A DNA stretch of 64,000 bases. Source: Lysobacter sp. yr284. Lineage in GTDB: Bacteria > Pseudomonadota > Gammaproteobacteria > Xanthomonadales > Xanthomonadaceae. This document shows positions 30,442-38,961 of this stretch, in pieces (position 1 is the first letter of the stretch; the number at the start of each line of letters is the position of its first letter). The stretch spans positions 682,001 to 746,000 of the forward strand of contig NZ_FNPT01000001.1 of NCBI RefSeq assembly GCF_900107375.1. Direction: 5' to 3'. The notes below the pieces were generated by a model that saw nothing but the letters and a program-made list of their open reading frames with translations, did not search any database and was not told the origin of the DNA. The position numbers and the translations under genes are program-made.

Positions 30442-31493
30442 AGACCGAACGTTGGGTGGTACGCGAACACGTCGAGGGCGTGCCCGATGCCGCGCGCATC
30501 TACGAAAAAGTCGAGACCGAACTCGACACCCGCCTGGGCGAGGAGCAGATGCTGCTCAAGACCCTGTACGTGTCGGTCGATCCCTATCTGCAGGGCATCT
30601 GCCTGGACACGCCGATCGGCGAACACATGGGCGCCGACTCGATCATGCAGGTGCTCGACGCCGGGCCGAAGGCGCCGTTCCGGCCGGGCGACCTGGTCCA
30701 GGGCTTTGGCGGCTGGCGCACCCACCTGGTCAGCGACGGCAAGCCGAAACTCTGGCAGACCGGCACCTTCCCGATGGTGTTCCCGGCCTATCGCAAGCTC
30801 GACCTGCGCCGTTACGACGACGCCCTGCCGCTGTCGACCGCATTGGGCGTGATGGGCGGCCCCGGCATGACCGCCTGGGGCACGATGACCAAGTTCATGC
30901 AGGTGCGCCCCGGCGACACCGTCGTGGTCAGCGGCGCCTCCGGCATGATCGGCACCCTGGTCGGGCAGATGGCCAAGCGCGCCGGCGCGCGCGTGGTCGG
31001 CACCGCCGGCTCGGCCGGCAAGGCCCAGTACCTGAGCAAGCTCGGCTTCGACGCGGTGATCGACTACAAGCTCGCCGACGACGCCGACAAGATGCGCGAG
31101 GCGCTGCGCGAAGCCGCGCCCGACGGCGTGGACAAGTACTTCGACAGCATCGGCGGCAGCGTCACCGACGCGGTGTTCTCGATGCTCAACGTCGGCAGCC
31201 AGGTGGCGGTGTGCTGGCAATGGGCGACCCAGGTCCAGCGCGACTACCACGGCCCGCGCCTGCTGCCGTACATCATGTTCCCGCGCGCGACCATCCGCGG
31301 CATCTTCTCGCTGGAATGGTTCACCGAGCAGAACTGGGACGCGCTGCACGAGGAACTCGGCGGGCTGGTGCGGCGGCAGGAACTTATCGCGCACGAAACC
31401 GTGCAGGACGGGTTCGAGCGCATTCCCGAGGCCTACCAGACGCTGTTCTCGGCCAGCGAAAGCAACCGCGGCAAGGTGCTGGTGCGGGTGTGA
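30438..31493 (+). CDS. NADP-dependent MDR reductase of the tetramate cluster (OX4-like)
   Basis: This 351-residue medium-chain dehydrogenase/reductase lacks the zinc-binding cysteines of true alcohol dehydrogenases and resembles the leukotriene-B4-dehydrogenase/CurA branch: YVSVDPYLQG, LGVMGGPGMTAWGTMTKFMQ, the cofactor-binding SGASGMIGTLVGQMAKRAGARVVG, and DKYFDSIGG. Enzymes of this class reduce activated double bonds with NADPH. In the HSAF pathway the equivalent gene (OX4) closes the six-membered ring by reductive cyclisation; I transfer this by position and family. The start overlaps the preceding stop in an ATGA, so it is translationally coupled. It is the last biosynthetic gene of the operon. 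Confidence 0.93.
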   Translation: MKTERWVVREHVEGVPDAARIYEKVETELDTRLGEEQMLLKTLYVSVDPYLQGICLDTPIGEHMGADSIMQVLDAGPKAPFRPGDLVQGFGGWRTHLVSDGKPKLWQTGTFPMVFPAYRKLDLRRYDDALPLSTALGVMGGPGMTAWGTMTKFMQVRPGDTVVVSGASGMIGTLVGQMAKRAGARVVGTAGSAGKAQYLSKLGFDAVIDYKLADDADKMREALREAAPDGVDKYFDSIGGSVTDAVFSMLNVGSQVAVCWQWATQVQRDYHGPRLLPYIMFPRATIRGIFSLEWFTEQNWDALHEELGGLVRRQELIAHETVQDGFERIPEAYQTLFSASESNRGKVLVRV

Positions 31494-32079
31494 GCGCGGC
31501 GCGGCGAACGCGCCGGTGCGCGCGTTCGCTGCCGCGCGTGGCGTTGGTTGTGTTTGCCTCGTCGCCGGTTCAACGCGCGACTTGCTTCGCGCTCGCACTC
31601 ATCCCACGTTCCCACATTCGCCCGCACCGTCTCCACGCTCGCTCGCATCGTTCCCGCACTCGCCCCCACACCCGTCATTCCGGCGAACGCCGGAACCCAT
31701 TTCGGCTTCGCTTCCGGTTCGCCCGCGTCCATCCGAAGCGAACGCCGAAAAAACAAAATCAAAATGGATTCCGGCTTTCGCCGGAATGACGATGGGCGGC
31801 TTCGGAATCGCGATGGGTAGCTTTCGCCGGGTCGACCATCGGCGGCTTTCACTGCAATGACGATGGACGGCTTTCGCAGGAGCGATGGCGAACGGCTCTC
31901 GCCGCAACGATAGCGAGCGGCTTCCGCGCAACGGCGGCGAGCGCGGTTCACCGGTCGGTAGTCGGATGGCGTTCGCCGCAACCACAGCCAGCAGCAATCG
32001 GCCGCCAACGATCGGCCAAGGTTTCCCGCGCCTTGTTCCTCCCTGATCCCTCCTCGCTCCCACCTTCCAAGGACCGGCC
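31494..32079. repeat. 586-bp gap with REP hairpins (family C) and a 25-bp degenerate tandem array
   Basis: No gene is visible here. A hairpin element with the core ATTCCGGCGAAAGCCGGAAT occurs forward at 31672-31699 (one variant base pair) and in reverse at 31765-31793, and again at 62462-62485. From the reverse copy onward, a series of degenerate units beginning CGGCTTTCGC runs at 25-bp steps (31772, 31797, 31843, 31868, 31893, 31918) to about 31945. No clear terminator for the biosynthetic operon and no convincing promoter for the exporter could be picked out. Confidence 0.75.
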
Positions 32080-33570
32080 ATGCCCGCCCCCTCGCCCGCC
32101 CTCGCCGGCCATTCGCGCCTGCTCACCGGCCTGCTGCTCGCGCTGTTCCTCGGCGCGCTGGAACAGACCATCGTCGCCACCGCGCTGCCGGCGATCGTGC
32201 GCGACCTGGCCGGGTTCGACCTGCTCGGCTGGGCGCTGTCGGCCTACCTGCTCGCCACCGCCGCGGCCACGCCGGTGATCGGCAAGCTCAGCGACCTGCA
32301 CGGCCGCCGCGCGCTGCTGCGCGCATGCATGGCGCTGTTCGCGCTGGGCTCGGCGATCTGCGCGCTGGCGCCGGACATGCGCACGCTGATCGGCGGACGC
32401 GCCGTGCAGGGCATCGGCGGCGCCGGCCTGATCGTGGTCGCGCAGGCCGCGGTCGCGCAGCTCGCCGGCCCGGCCCAGCGCAGCCGCTACGCCGGCTACT
32501 TCGCCCTGGTGTGGGCGGCGGCCGGCCTGATCGGCCCGCTGCTCGGCGGCGCGCTCAGCGACTGGCTGCATTGGCGCGCGATCTTCTGGATCAACCTGCC
32601 GCTGGGCGCGCTGGTGCTGTGGATCGGCGCGCCCGGATTGCGCGCGCTCGGCCCGGGCCACGGCGAAGGCCGCATCGACCTGGCCGCCACCGCGCTGTTC
32701 GCCGTCGCCACCGGCGCGTTCCTGCTGGCGCTGTCGTGGGGCGGCGCGCGCCATCCGTGGCTGTCGGCGCCGGTGCTCGCCGCGCTGGCGACCGCGCTGC
32801 TGGCCGGCGCGGTGTTCCTCGCCCGCCAGCGCCGCAGCGCCGACCCGCTGCTGGCGCCGGCGTGGCTGCGCGATCCGGCGATCGGCCCGGCCCTGGCCGC
32901 GAGCCTGCTGCTGTACGGCTTCTACATCGCGGTGGCGGTGCTGATGCCGGCGTACTGGCAGCTCGGCCACGGCCTGCGCCCGACCGTGTCCGGCGCGTTG
33001 CTGGTGCCGGCGCTGATCGCCGGCGCGGCCGGCGCGCTGATCGGCGGCCGCGCCGCCGCGTGCAGCGGCGACTACAAGCGGCCGGTGCTGCCGGGGCTGG
33101 CGATCGCCGCGTTGACCCTGACCTTGATGGGCGCGCTGGCCTCGCAACTGAGCGCCTGGTCGGTCAGCGCCCTGCTCGCGGTGGTCGCGTTCGGCATCGG
33201 CCCGTGCACGGCCACGGTCAACGCGGTCGCGCAGAACGCCGCGCCGGCGCGGCAACTCGGCGCGCTGACCGGGGCGATGGCGCTCAGCCGCACCCTCGGC
33301 ACCGCGGTCGTGGTCGCCGCCGGCTCGGCGATGATCGTCGCCCACGTCCGCCTCGGCGGCGGCGCGCTCGCCGGCGGACTGCTCGGCGGCGGCGAAAGCG
33401 CCGCCGCGCAGACGCTGCCCGCCGCGACCCGCGCGCTGCTGCGCGACGCCTACGCCGAACTGTTCTTCTTCGCCGCCGCCGGCATCGCCCTGGCGCTGCT
33501 GTGCTACGCCTGGATCCGGCCGCGCACCGCGCACGCGGCCGAGCTGGCCGAGACCGCGCCCGGCGCGTGA
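32080..33570 (+). CDS. MFS drug exporter, DHA2 (14-TMS) family
   Basis: This 496-residue inner-membrane proton/drug antiporter has motif A-like GKLSDLHGRRALL between TMS 2 and 3, the QGIGGAGLIVVAQA motif, and motif C-like ALVWAAAGLIGPLLGGALSD in TMS 5. It has about 14 hydrophobic segments in total and the N-terminal LDQTIVATALP-type motif in the form LEQTIVATALPAI. AAGGA precedes the ATG. It follows the last biosynthetic gene by 586 nt on the same strand. The location makes it a good candidate for product export or self-protection, although such transporters also occur outside clusters. Confidence 0.9.
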   Translation: MPAPSPALAGHSRLLTGLLLALFLGALEQTIVATALPAIVRDLAGFDLLGWALSAYLLATAAATPVIGKLSDLHGRRALLRACMALFALGSAICALAPDMRTLIGGRAVQGIGGAGLIVVAQAAVAQLAGPAQRSRYAGYFALVWAAAGLIGPLLGGALSDWLHWRAIFWINLPLGALVLWIGAPGLRALGPGHGEGRIDLAATALFAVATGAFLLALSWGGARHPWLSAPVLAALATALLAGAVFLARQRRSADPLLAPAWLRDPAIGPALAASLLLYGFYIAVAVLMPAYWQLGHGLRPTVSGALLVPALIAGAAGALIGGRAAACSGDYKRPVLPGLAIAALTLTLMGALASQLSAWSVSALLAVVAFGIGPCTATVNAVAQNAAPARQLGALTGAMALSRTLGTAVVVAAGSAMIVAHVRLGGGALAGGLLGGGESAAAQTLPAATRALLRDAYAELFFFAAAGIALALLCYAWIRPRTAHAAELAETAPGA

Positions 33571-33667
33571 TGCGCGGCAGCTGGCGCGAGCTGCGTCGGC
33601 GCGGACCGCAACGCCGCATGAGATGCGTGACCTGCGACACAGCGCCGATGCGCGTCGCACGCCGGTC

Positions 33668-33683
33668 CTAGGGTCGTTCCTAG
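33668..33683. promoter_or_regulatory. CTAGG-N6-CCTAG dyad upstream of the M15 peptidase gene
   Basis: A perfect 5+5 dyad with a six-base spacer (CTAGGgtcgttCCTAG) ends 101 nt before the peptidase ATG. Its next 31 bases parallel those of the copy at 34907, including an identically spaced GCAATG. A third variant copy precedes the gene at 45681. Confidence 0.5.
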
Positions 33684-33784
33684 CTGGCCGCGCGCGCCCG
33701 CAACGCCTGCAATGGACGCTACGCCCACCGCCGCCGCGCGCAGCTGCGTTCCGCCGCGACGGCGCACGACCAGGAGACCGGCCC

Positions 33785-34807
33785 ATGGACAGCGTCAACG
33801 GCGCTTCAGGCAGCTCAGGCAGTTCCAGCACTCAAGACAGCGCCTCCGCTTCGCAAGCCGCGCAAACCGCGCCGACCGCGGCCGAAACCCGCGCGCAGGA
33901 GATCGACGACGCGCTGGAGAACAATCCCCAGGCCGCGGCCGCGCTGGCCGCGCTCACCGCCGATCCGAACTACGCCCGGCTCAGCGTCGAACAGCAGGTG
34001 CAGGCGCTGGACGCGTTCAACGCCGCGCCGAACCTGGCCACTGCGACCTACCTGCAGGGCGTGGCCGAACAGACCCTCGACCCGCAGGCCACGCCGAGCG
34101 CGCTGACGCCCGATGCCGGCACCCTGACCCTGGACGGGCAGACCTACGACATCCGCAACGGTGAGTTGGTCGGCGCCGACGGCCAGGTCGCCGGCAGCAT
34201 CCGCAACGACGGCCAGGTGCGGCTCAACGGCGAGACCGCGCCGCGCAGCGTCTACGACGACATCAACACCCGCGTGCAACTGCGCGAGGCGGACGCGGCC
34301 GGGCAGATGCGCAACCTGGTCGATCTGCACGCCGCCGATCCCAACGCGCGCCTGGACAGCGCCGACCTCAACCGCGAACTGAGCCAGCGGGTCGAGGCCG
34401 TGATCTCGCAGGCGCGCCGCGAAGGCATGGACATGCGCGTCACCGACACCTTCCGCAGCGTCGAGGAACAAAACGCGCTGTACGCGCAGGGCCGCACCGC
34501 GCCGGGCCGGATCGTCACCAACGCCACCGGCGGCAGTTCCTGGCACAACTACGGGCTGGCCGCGGACGTGGCCTTCAACGACGCCCGCGGCCAGCCGAGC
34601 TGGCCCGACAACGGCAACTGGGACCGCTACGGCGAGATCGCGGCCGCCAACGGCCTGGAATGGGGCGGCAACTGGCGCGGCATCACCGACCGTCCGCACG
34701 TCGAGTACCACCCCGGCCTCGGCGCCGGCGAAGCGCGCACGATGCTGCCGGCCTATCGCCAGGGCGGCGTGCAGCAGGTCTGGAACAACCTCGGCCTGGG
34801 CCGTTGA
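33785..34807 (+). CDS. M15-family peptidoglycan peptidase (L,D-/D,D-carboxypeptidase fold) with Ser/Ala-rich N-terminus
   Basis: The 340-residue protein ends in a VanY/M15 zinc peptidase domain (about 205-325): FRSVEEQNALYAQGR, the metal-binding SSWHNYGLAADVAF (SxHxxGxAxD pattern) and TDRPHVEYHP with the second histidine. Residues ~110-150 form a small strand-rich segment (LTLDGQTYDIRNGELVGADG). The first 35 residues are Ser/Ala/Gln-rich with no signal peptide, so export would need a specialised system or lysis. AGGAG precedes the ATG at 33785. It could be a cell-wall hydrolase, a prophage-type endolysin or a secreted antibacterial effector; the sequence does not decide. Its N-terminus resembles that of the protein at 45681. 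Confidence 0.82.
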   Translation: MDSVNGASGSSGSSSTQDSASASQAAQTAPTAAETRAQEIDDALENNPQAAAALAALTADPNYARLSVEQQVQALDAFNAAPNLATATYLQGVAEQTLDPQATPSALTPDAGTLTLDGQTYDIRNGELVGADGQVAGSIRNDGQVRLNGETAPRSVYDDINTRVQLREADAAGQMRNLVDLHAADPNARLDSADLNRELSQRVEAVISQARREGMDMRVTDTFRSVEEQNALYAQGRTAPGRIVTNATGGSSWHNYGLAADVAFNDARGQPSWPDNGNWDRYGEIAAANGLEWGGNWRGITDRPHVEYHPGLGAGEARTMLPAYRQGGVQQVWNNLGLGR

Positions 34808-34906
34808 AAGCGGCAGATCGCGGTCGGGACACAGGAGACGGCAAAAGCCGGGGCGACGGCGCCGGCGCTCGCTGACTCCTGTCCACTACTCGCCATCTCC
34901 TGCCCT

Positions 34907-34922
34907 CTAGGGTCGCTCCTAG
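34907..34922. promoter_or_regulatory. Second CTAGG-N6-CCTAG dyad
   Basis: This perfect dyad (CTAGGgtcgctCCTAG) lies in the 326-bp gap 34808-35133, 211 nt before the small exported-protein gene. The match to the first copy continues as CTGGC and then an equally spaced GCAATG. Nothing else recognisable lies in this gap. Confidence 0.5.
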
Positions 34923-35133
34923 CTGGCGGCCGTCGCCGCATTCGCGTGCAATGCCGCACTTCGCGTGCGATCCTCGCCGCGGGATGAGGGGGACGTCTTG
35001 CACATGCAGCAGCCGCATCGCGCCATCAAGCTACGCGCCACCCGCACAAGCGCCAGCCACGCAAACGCATAAGCGCGTCCGAACGCGCACCGCGGCCGCA
35101 GCGGCCGCACCCGCCACACTTCCTCGGTATCGC

Positions 35134-35415
35134 ATGAAAACCACACTCGGCGTAGCCCTTACGCCTCCGAGCGCGGCCGCGTTGATCGCCGGCGCCTGCC
35201 TGCTAGCGGCCGCGTTCCTGCCCTCGTGCCACACACGCGACTACGCCCAGGCCAGCGCCGCGGCGCCGGCGGCGTCGCCGTGCGCGGCGGCGGCCGAACC
35301 GGCGCAGGCGTTCGCCGCCGATCCGCCCGACGAAGCCGCCGAAGCGGCGCAGGCCGCGCGCTACGCGCCCGGCGCGGCGCAGATCCAGGGCCATTCCGCC
35401 AGCGGCCAGCGCTGA
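35134..35415 (+). CDS. Small Ala-rich exported or lipoprotein, function unknown
   Basis: The 93-residue product has a basic start and a hydrophobic segment (AALIAGACLLAAAFLPSC), then an Ala/Pro-rich low-complexity tail. The LPSC could be a lipobox, although proline at that position is unusual. No strong ribosome site is present, and the composition makes chance coding possible. A CTAGG dyad lies upstream. I recognise no domain. Confidence 0.45.
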   Translation: MKTTLGVALTPPSAAALIAGACLLAAAFLPSCHTRDYAQASAAAPAASPCAAAAEPAQAFAADPPDEAAEAAQAARYAPGAAQIQGHSASGQR

Positions 35416-35490
35416 GCGCGGCGCATCCAGGCGCGCCGCCGGCGGCGGCGCTTCGGCCGAGCTCGATTCGACCGGCGCGCACTCAGCGCT

Positions 35491-36906
35491 CTAGGCGTCG
35501 GCGGATGCGCGCGCCAGCCGGCTGTGGCGGATACCGTATCCGAAGTACACCGCGCACCCGGCCAGCAACCACAGCGCGAAACGCTCGTAGGTGACCCACG
35601 GCAATCCAGAGATCAGCCACAGCGAAAAGCCGATGCCGATCAGCGGCACCCACGGCATCCACGGCGTGCGGAACGGCCGCTCCAGGTCCGGCCGGGTCCG
35701 GCGCAACACCAGCACCGCGCTGCAGATCACCACGAACGCGCACAGCACGCCGATGTTGACCAGCTTGGCCAGCTCTTCGAGGGTGAACAATCCCGCCGCC
35801 AGCGCCGCCACCGCGCCGATCAGCCAGGTCGTGCGCCACGGCGTGCGCCAGCGCGGGTGGGCCTGGCCGAACCACGCCGGCAGCAGGCCGTCGCGGGCCA
35901 GCGCGAACCAAATCCGCGCGCCGGCCATCAGGTTGGCGAAGATCACGCTGGTGATGCCGCATATCGAAGCCAGCGAGATCGCCACCATCACTTTCGGCTG
36001 GCCGACCGCAGCGAAGGCGTTGGCGACCGGCGCATCGTTGCCGAGCGTGGCGTAGGACACCATCCCGGTCAGCACCAGGCAGATGCCCACGTACAAGGTC
36101 ATCGCGATCGCCAGCGACAGCACCACCGCGCGCGGCAGATCGCGCTGCGGATCCAGCGCCTCCTCGGCCGCGGTGGTCATCATCTCGTAGCCGAACACGG
36201 CGAAGAACACGATCGAGGCGCCGGTGACCACGCCGCCGAAACCGAACGGCATGAACGGCTGCCAGCGCGCCGGATCGACGAAGGCCGCGCCGGCGGCGAT
36301 CACCAACACCGCCGCACCGATCTTGATCGCCACCACCACGGTGTTGAAGCGCGCGCCGGCCTGGGTGCCGAACGCCAGCAGCGCAGTGATCGCCAGCGCC
36401 ACGAACACCGCCGGCAGGTTCACCCATTGCCCCGGCACGTCGCCGAAGTACGCCCCGCGCGCCCACAGCGGCAGCTCGACCCCGGCCGCGGCCAGCAAGG
36501 CCTGCACATAGCCCGACCAGCCCACCGCCACCACCGCCGCGATCAGCGCGAATTCCAGCAACAGGTCCCAGCCGATCAGCCAGCCGGCGAATTCGCCGAG
36601 CACGGCGTAACCGTAGGTGTAGGCGCTGCCCGAGACCGGGATCAGGCCGGCGAACTCGGCGTAGCACAGCGCCGCCGCGGCGCTGGCGATGCCGGCGATG
36701 AGGAAGGACAGCACCACCGCCGGCCCGGCGTGGCCGGCGGCGACGGTGCCGGTCAGCACGAAGATGCCCACGCCGATGATCCCGCCCAGGCCGATCGCGG
36801 TGAGATGCCACAGCCCCAGCACCCGCTGCAGTTCGCCGCGCGCTTGCGCCTGGCGTTGCAATTGTTCGACCGACTTGCGGCGCAACAGGCGGGCGGCGAG
36901 GCTCAT
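35491..36906 (-). CDS. APC-family amino acid permease (cationic-amino-acid-transporter type)
   Basis: This 471-residue, roughly 12-segment inner-membrane transporter has the diagnostic first-helix GLGGIIGVGIFVLTG motif, followed by YAEFAGLIPVSGSAYTYGYAVLGE (TMS 3), ARIWFALARDGLLPAWFGQAHPRWRTPW in the loop after TMS 8, and a short C-terminus. The family (YhdG/CAT-like) imports basic or neutral amino acids with protons. The start at 36906 (MSLAARLLRRKSVEQL) has GGAG 5 nt upstream. It stands alone on the minus strand. Arginine uptake feeding the arginase would be a convenient link to the tetramate cluster, but that is speculation. Confidence 0.92.
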   Translation of the reverse strand: MSLAARLLRRKSVEQLQRQAQARGELQRVLGLWHLTAIGLGGIIGVGIFVLTGTVAAGHAGPAVVLSFLIAGIASAAAALCYAEFAGLIPVSGSAYTYGYAVLGEFAGWLIGWDLLLEFALIAAVVAVGWSGYVQALLAAAGVELPLWARGAYFGDVPGQWVNLPAVFVALAITALLAFGTQAGARFNTVVVAIKIGAAVLVIAAGAAFVDPARWQPFMPFGFGGVVTGASIVFFAVFGYEMMTTAAEEALDPQRDLPRAVVLSLAIAMTLYVGICLVLTGMVSYATLGNDAPVANAFAAVGQPKVMVAISLASICGITSVIFANLMAGARIWFALARDGLLPAWFGQAHPRWRTPWRTTWLIGAVAALAAGLFTLEELAKLVNIGVLCAFVVICSAVLVLRRTRPDLERPFRTPWMPWVPLIGIGFSLWLISGLPWVTYERFALWLLAGCAVYFGYGIRHSRLARASADA

Positions 36907-37060
36907 CGAAGCTCCAGCGGCGGCGGACGACCCCGGCGATGCTCGCACCGGCGCGGCGCGCCGGACTAGTCGCGCTTGCGCGGTTGCGATGCGGAAGTCC
37001 GCACAACCGCATCGCGGTCCGCGCGCCGGTTCGCCGCCGGGCCGGCCCCAACGCGCGACC

Positions 37061-37894
37061 TCAACCGTCGGTCGAGCGGGTCACCGCTTCCCAGCGATCC
37101 AACTCCTGCAGCAGCCCCACGGTTTTCTCGCGCACCAGCCGCAGCGCATCGCTGCCCAGCAACAGGTGCGCGGGCGGCGCGGGGCTGTCGATGATCCGCA
37201 GCATGGCCTGCGCCGCCTTGTCCGGGTCGCCCAGCTGTTGGCCGCTGGCCTGTTGCCGGCGCTCGCGCAGCGGGTCGAACACCGCGTCGTAGTCGTCGAT
37301 CGAGCGCGGCGTGCGCACCATCGAGCGGCCGGCCCAGTCGGTGCGGAACGAGCCCGGCGCCACCGCGGTGACATGGATGCCCAGCGCGCTCACTTCCTGG
37401 CCCAGCGCTTCGCTGATGCCTTCCAGCGCGAACTTGCTGCCGCAGTAATAGGCGATGCCCGGCATGGTGATGAATCCGCCCATCGAGGTGATGTTGAGGA
37501 TGCGGCCGCGGCGGCGCGCGCGCATGCCCGGCAGCACCGCTTTCATCATCGCCACCGCGCCGAACACGTTGACCTCGAACTGGCGCCGCAGCTGCGCCAG
37601 CGGCGACTCCTCCAACACGCCTTCGTGGCCGTAGCCGGCGTTGTTGACCAGCGCATCGATCGCGCCGACATCGGTTTCGATCGCATCCACCACGGCCGGG
37701 ATCGCGTCGAAGTCGGTGACATCGAGCAGCCGCGCGTGCGCGCGTCCCGGCGCCAGCGCCTCGAACGCGCGCGCCGCGCCGGCATCGCGCAAGCTGCCGA
37801 CCACGCGGTGCCCGGCCGCCAGCGCCGCCTGCGCCAGCGCGCGGCCGAAGCCGCTGCCGACGCCGGTGATCAGGATCAATTTGGGTGCTTGCAT
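37061..37894 (-). CDS. Short-chain dehydrogenase/reductase
   Basis: This 277-residue classical SDR has a Rossmann motif LITGVGSGFGRALA at the N-terminus, NNAGYG, the catalytic serine in NITSMGG, and YYCGSKFALEGISEAL carrying the YxxxK pair, then PGSFRTDWAGRSM. The substrate is unknown; the sequence resembles oxidoreductases acting on small carbonyl compounds. The start at 37894 has GGAG upstream. It is divergent from the AraC regulator and shares a short control region with it, so it is the probable target of that regulator. Confidence 0.92.
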   Translation of the reverse strand: MQAPKLILITGVGSGFGRALAQAALAAGHRVVGSLRDAGAARAFEALAPGRAHARLLDVTDFDAIPAVVDAIETDVGAIDALVNNAGYGHEGVLEESPLAQLRRQFEVNVFGAVAMMKAVLPGMRARRRGRILNITSMGGFITMPGIAYYCGSKFALEGISEALGQEVSALGIHVTAVAPGSFRTDWAGRSMVRTPRSIDDYDAVFDPLRERRQQASGQQLGDPDKAAQAMLRIIDSPAPPAHLLLGSDALRLVREKTVGLLQELDRWEAVTRSTDG

Positions 37895-37924
37895 CGATGC
37901 GCTCCAGGACGAAGTGGAGTGCAC

Positions 37925-37980
37925 AATAGGCAAGAATCGCCGGCCGGATAAGGCGCGCGACGCTGGTAAAATTGCCTATT
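37925..37980. promoter_or_regulatory. Split 9-bp inverted repeat between SDR and AraC genes
   Basis: AATAGGCAA (37925-37933) and its exact inverse TTGCCTATT (37972-37980) lie 38 bp apart in the divergent gap, one next to each gene. This is the layout of paired AraC-family half sites, and it explains how one regulator could control both directions. The right arm ends three bases before the regulator's ATG. Confidence 0.65.
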
Positions 37981-37983
37981 CCT

Positions 37984-38937
37984 ATGAGCCCCGCCAAACC
38001 TCCCGCTCCCCCTCGGGCCACCGCCCTGGCCCCGCTCGCGCAGTCCCTGGCGCCGCTGGAGGGCTACAACCCGACCGCCCTGGCCGGTGTCCGCCTGCTG
38101 CGCTCGAACCGGCCGCTGGCGCGCACGCCGGTGCTCTACGATCCCGGCATCGTGATCGTGTTCCAGGGCCGCAAGCGCGGTTACTTCGGCCAGCGCACCT
38201 ACGTCTACGACGCGCACCAGTATCTGGCGGTGTCGGTGCCGGTACCGTTCGCGATGGAAACCGACGCCAGCGCCGAAGCGCCGCTGCTGGCGCTGTACCT
38301 GCACCTGGACTTCCCGCTGGCCGCGGAGCTGACGCTGGAGATCGGCCGCCACGGCGGCGGCCACGACCAGGCCGAGCCGCAGAGCATGCTGTCGAGCCCG
38401 CTGGACGAGGCGATGCAGCTGTCGCTGCTGCGCCTGCTCCAGGGCCTGGCCGATCCGGTCGAAGCCGCGGTGCTGGGCCCGCAGCTGTTGCGCGAGCTGT
38501 ATTACCGCATCCTCACCGGCCCGCAAGGCCCGACCCTGCGCTCGGCCCTGGCCATGCAGGGCCGCTTCGGCAAGATCGGCAAGGCGCTGCGGCGCATCCA
38601 CGCCGGCTACGCGCAACCGCTGGATGTGGCCCGGCTGGCGCAGGAGGCCGGCATGAGCGCGCCGTCGTTCCACAGCCACTTCAAGGCCGTGACCTGCACC
38701 TCGCCGATGCAATACCTCAAATCGATCCGGCTGCACCAGGCGCGCCTGCTGATGGTGCGCGAAGGCATGACCGCGGCGGCCGCGTGCCACGCGGTGGGGA
38801 TCGAAAGCAGTTCGCAGTTCAACCGCGAGTTCAAGCGCCTGTTCGGCCTGACCCCGGCGCGCGAAGTGCGGCGCATGCGCGCGAGCTTCGCCCTGCCGCG
38901 CCCGCCGCCCGGCGCGGCGTTCGTTTCCTCGCATTGA
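37984..38937 (+). CDS. AraC-family transcriptional regulator
   Basis: This 317-residue regulator has an N-terminal AraC_N-type sensor domain (residues about 30-190: PVLYDPGIVIVFQGRKRGYFGQRTYVYDAHQYLAVSVPVP) and a C-terminal double helix-turn-helix (RRIHAGYAQPLDVARLAQEAGMSAPSFHSHFKAVT and GIESSSQFNREFKRLFGLTP). I use the ATG at 37984 rather than an in-frame TTG at 37972, which lies inside the operator arm. Regulators of this kind commonly control a divergent oxidoreductase gene, here the SDR. Confidence 0.92.
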   Translation: MSPAKPPAPPRATALAPLAQSLAPLEGYNPTALAGVRLLRSNRPLARTPVLYDPGIVIVFQGRKRGYFGQRTYVYDAHQYLAVSVPVPFAMETDASAEAPLLALYLHLDFPLAAELTLEIGRHGGGHDQAEPQSMLSSPLDEAMQLSLLRLLQGLADPVEAAVLGPQLLRELYYRILTGPQGPTLRSALAMQGRFGKIGKALRRIHAGYAQPLDVARLAQEAGMSAPSFHSHFKAVTCTSPMQYLKSIRLHQARLLMVREGMTAAAACHAVGIESSSQFNREFKRLFGLTPAREVRRMRASFALPRPPPGAAFVSSH

Positions 38938-38961
38938 ATCCGCGCCGGCGCCGCGCCCGCC

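Noticed and set aside
31765-31945. 25-bp tandem units as a CRISPR or iteron array
   Set aside because: Units abut without spacers and decay progressively. There is no replication gene nearby, so an expanded REP arm explains them better.
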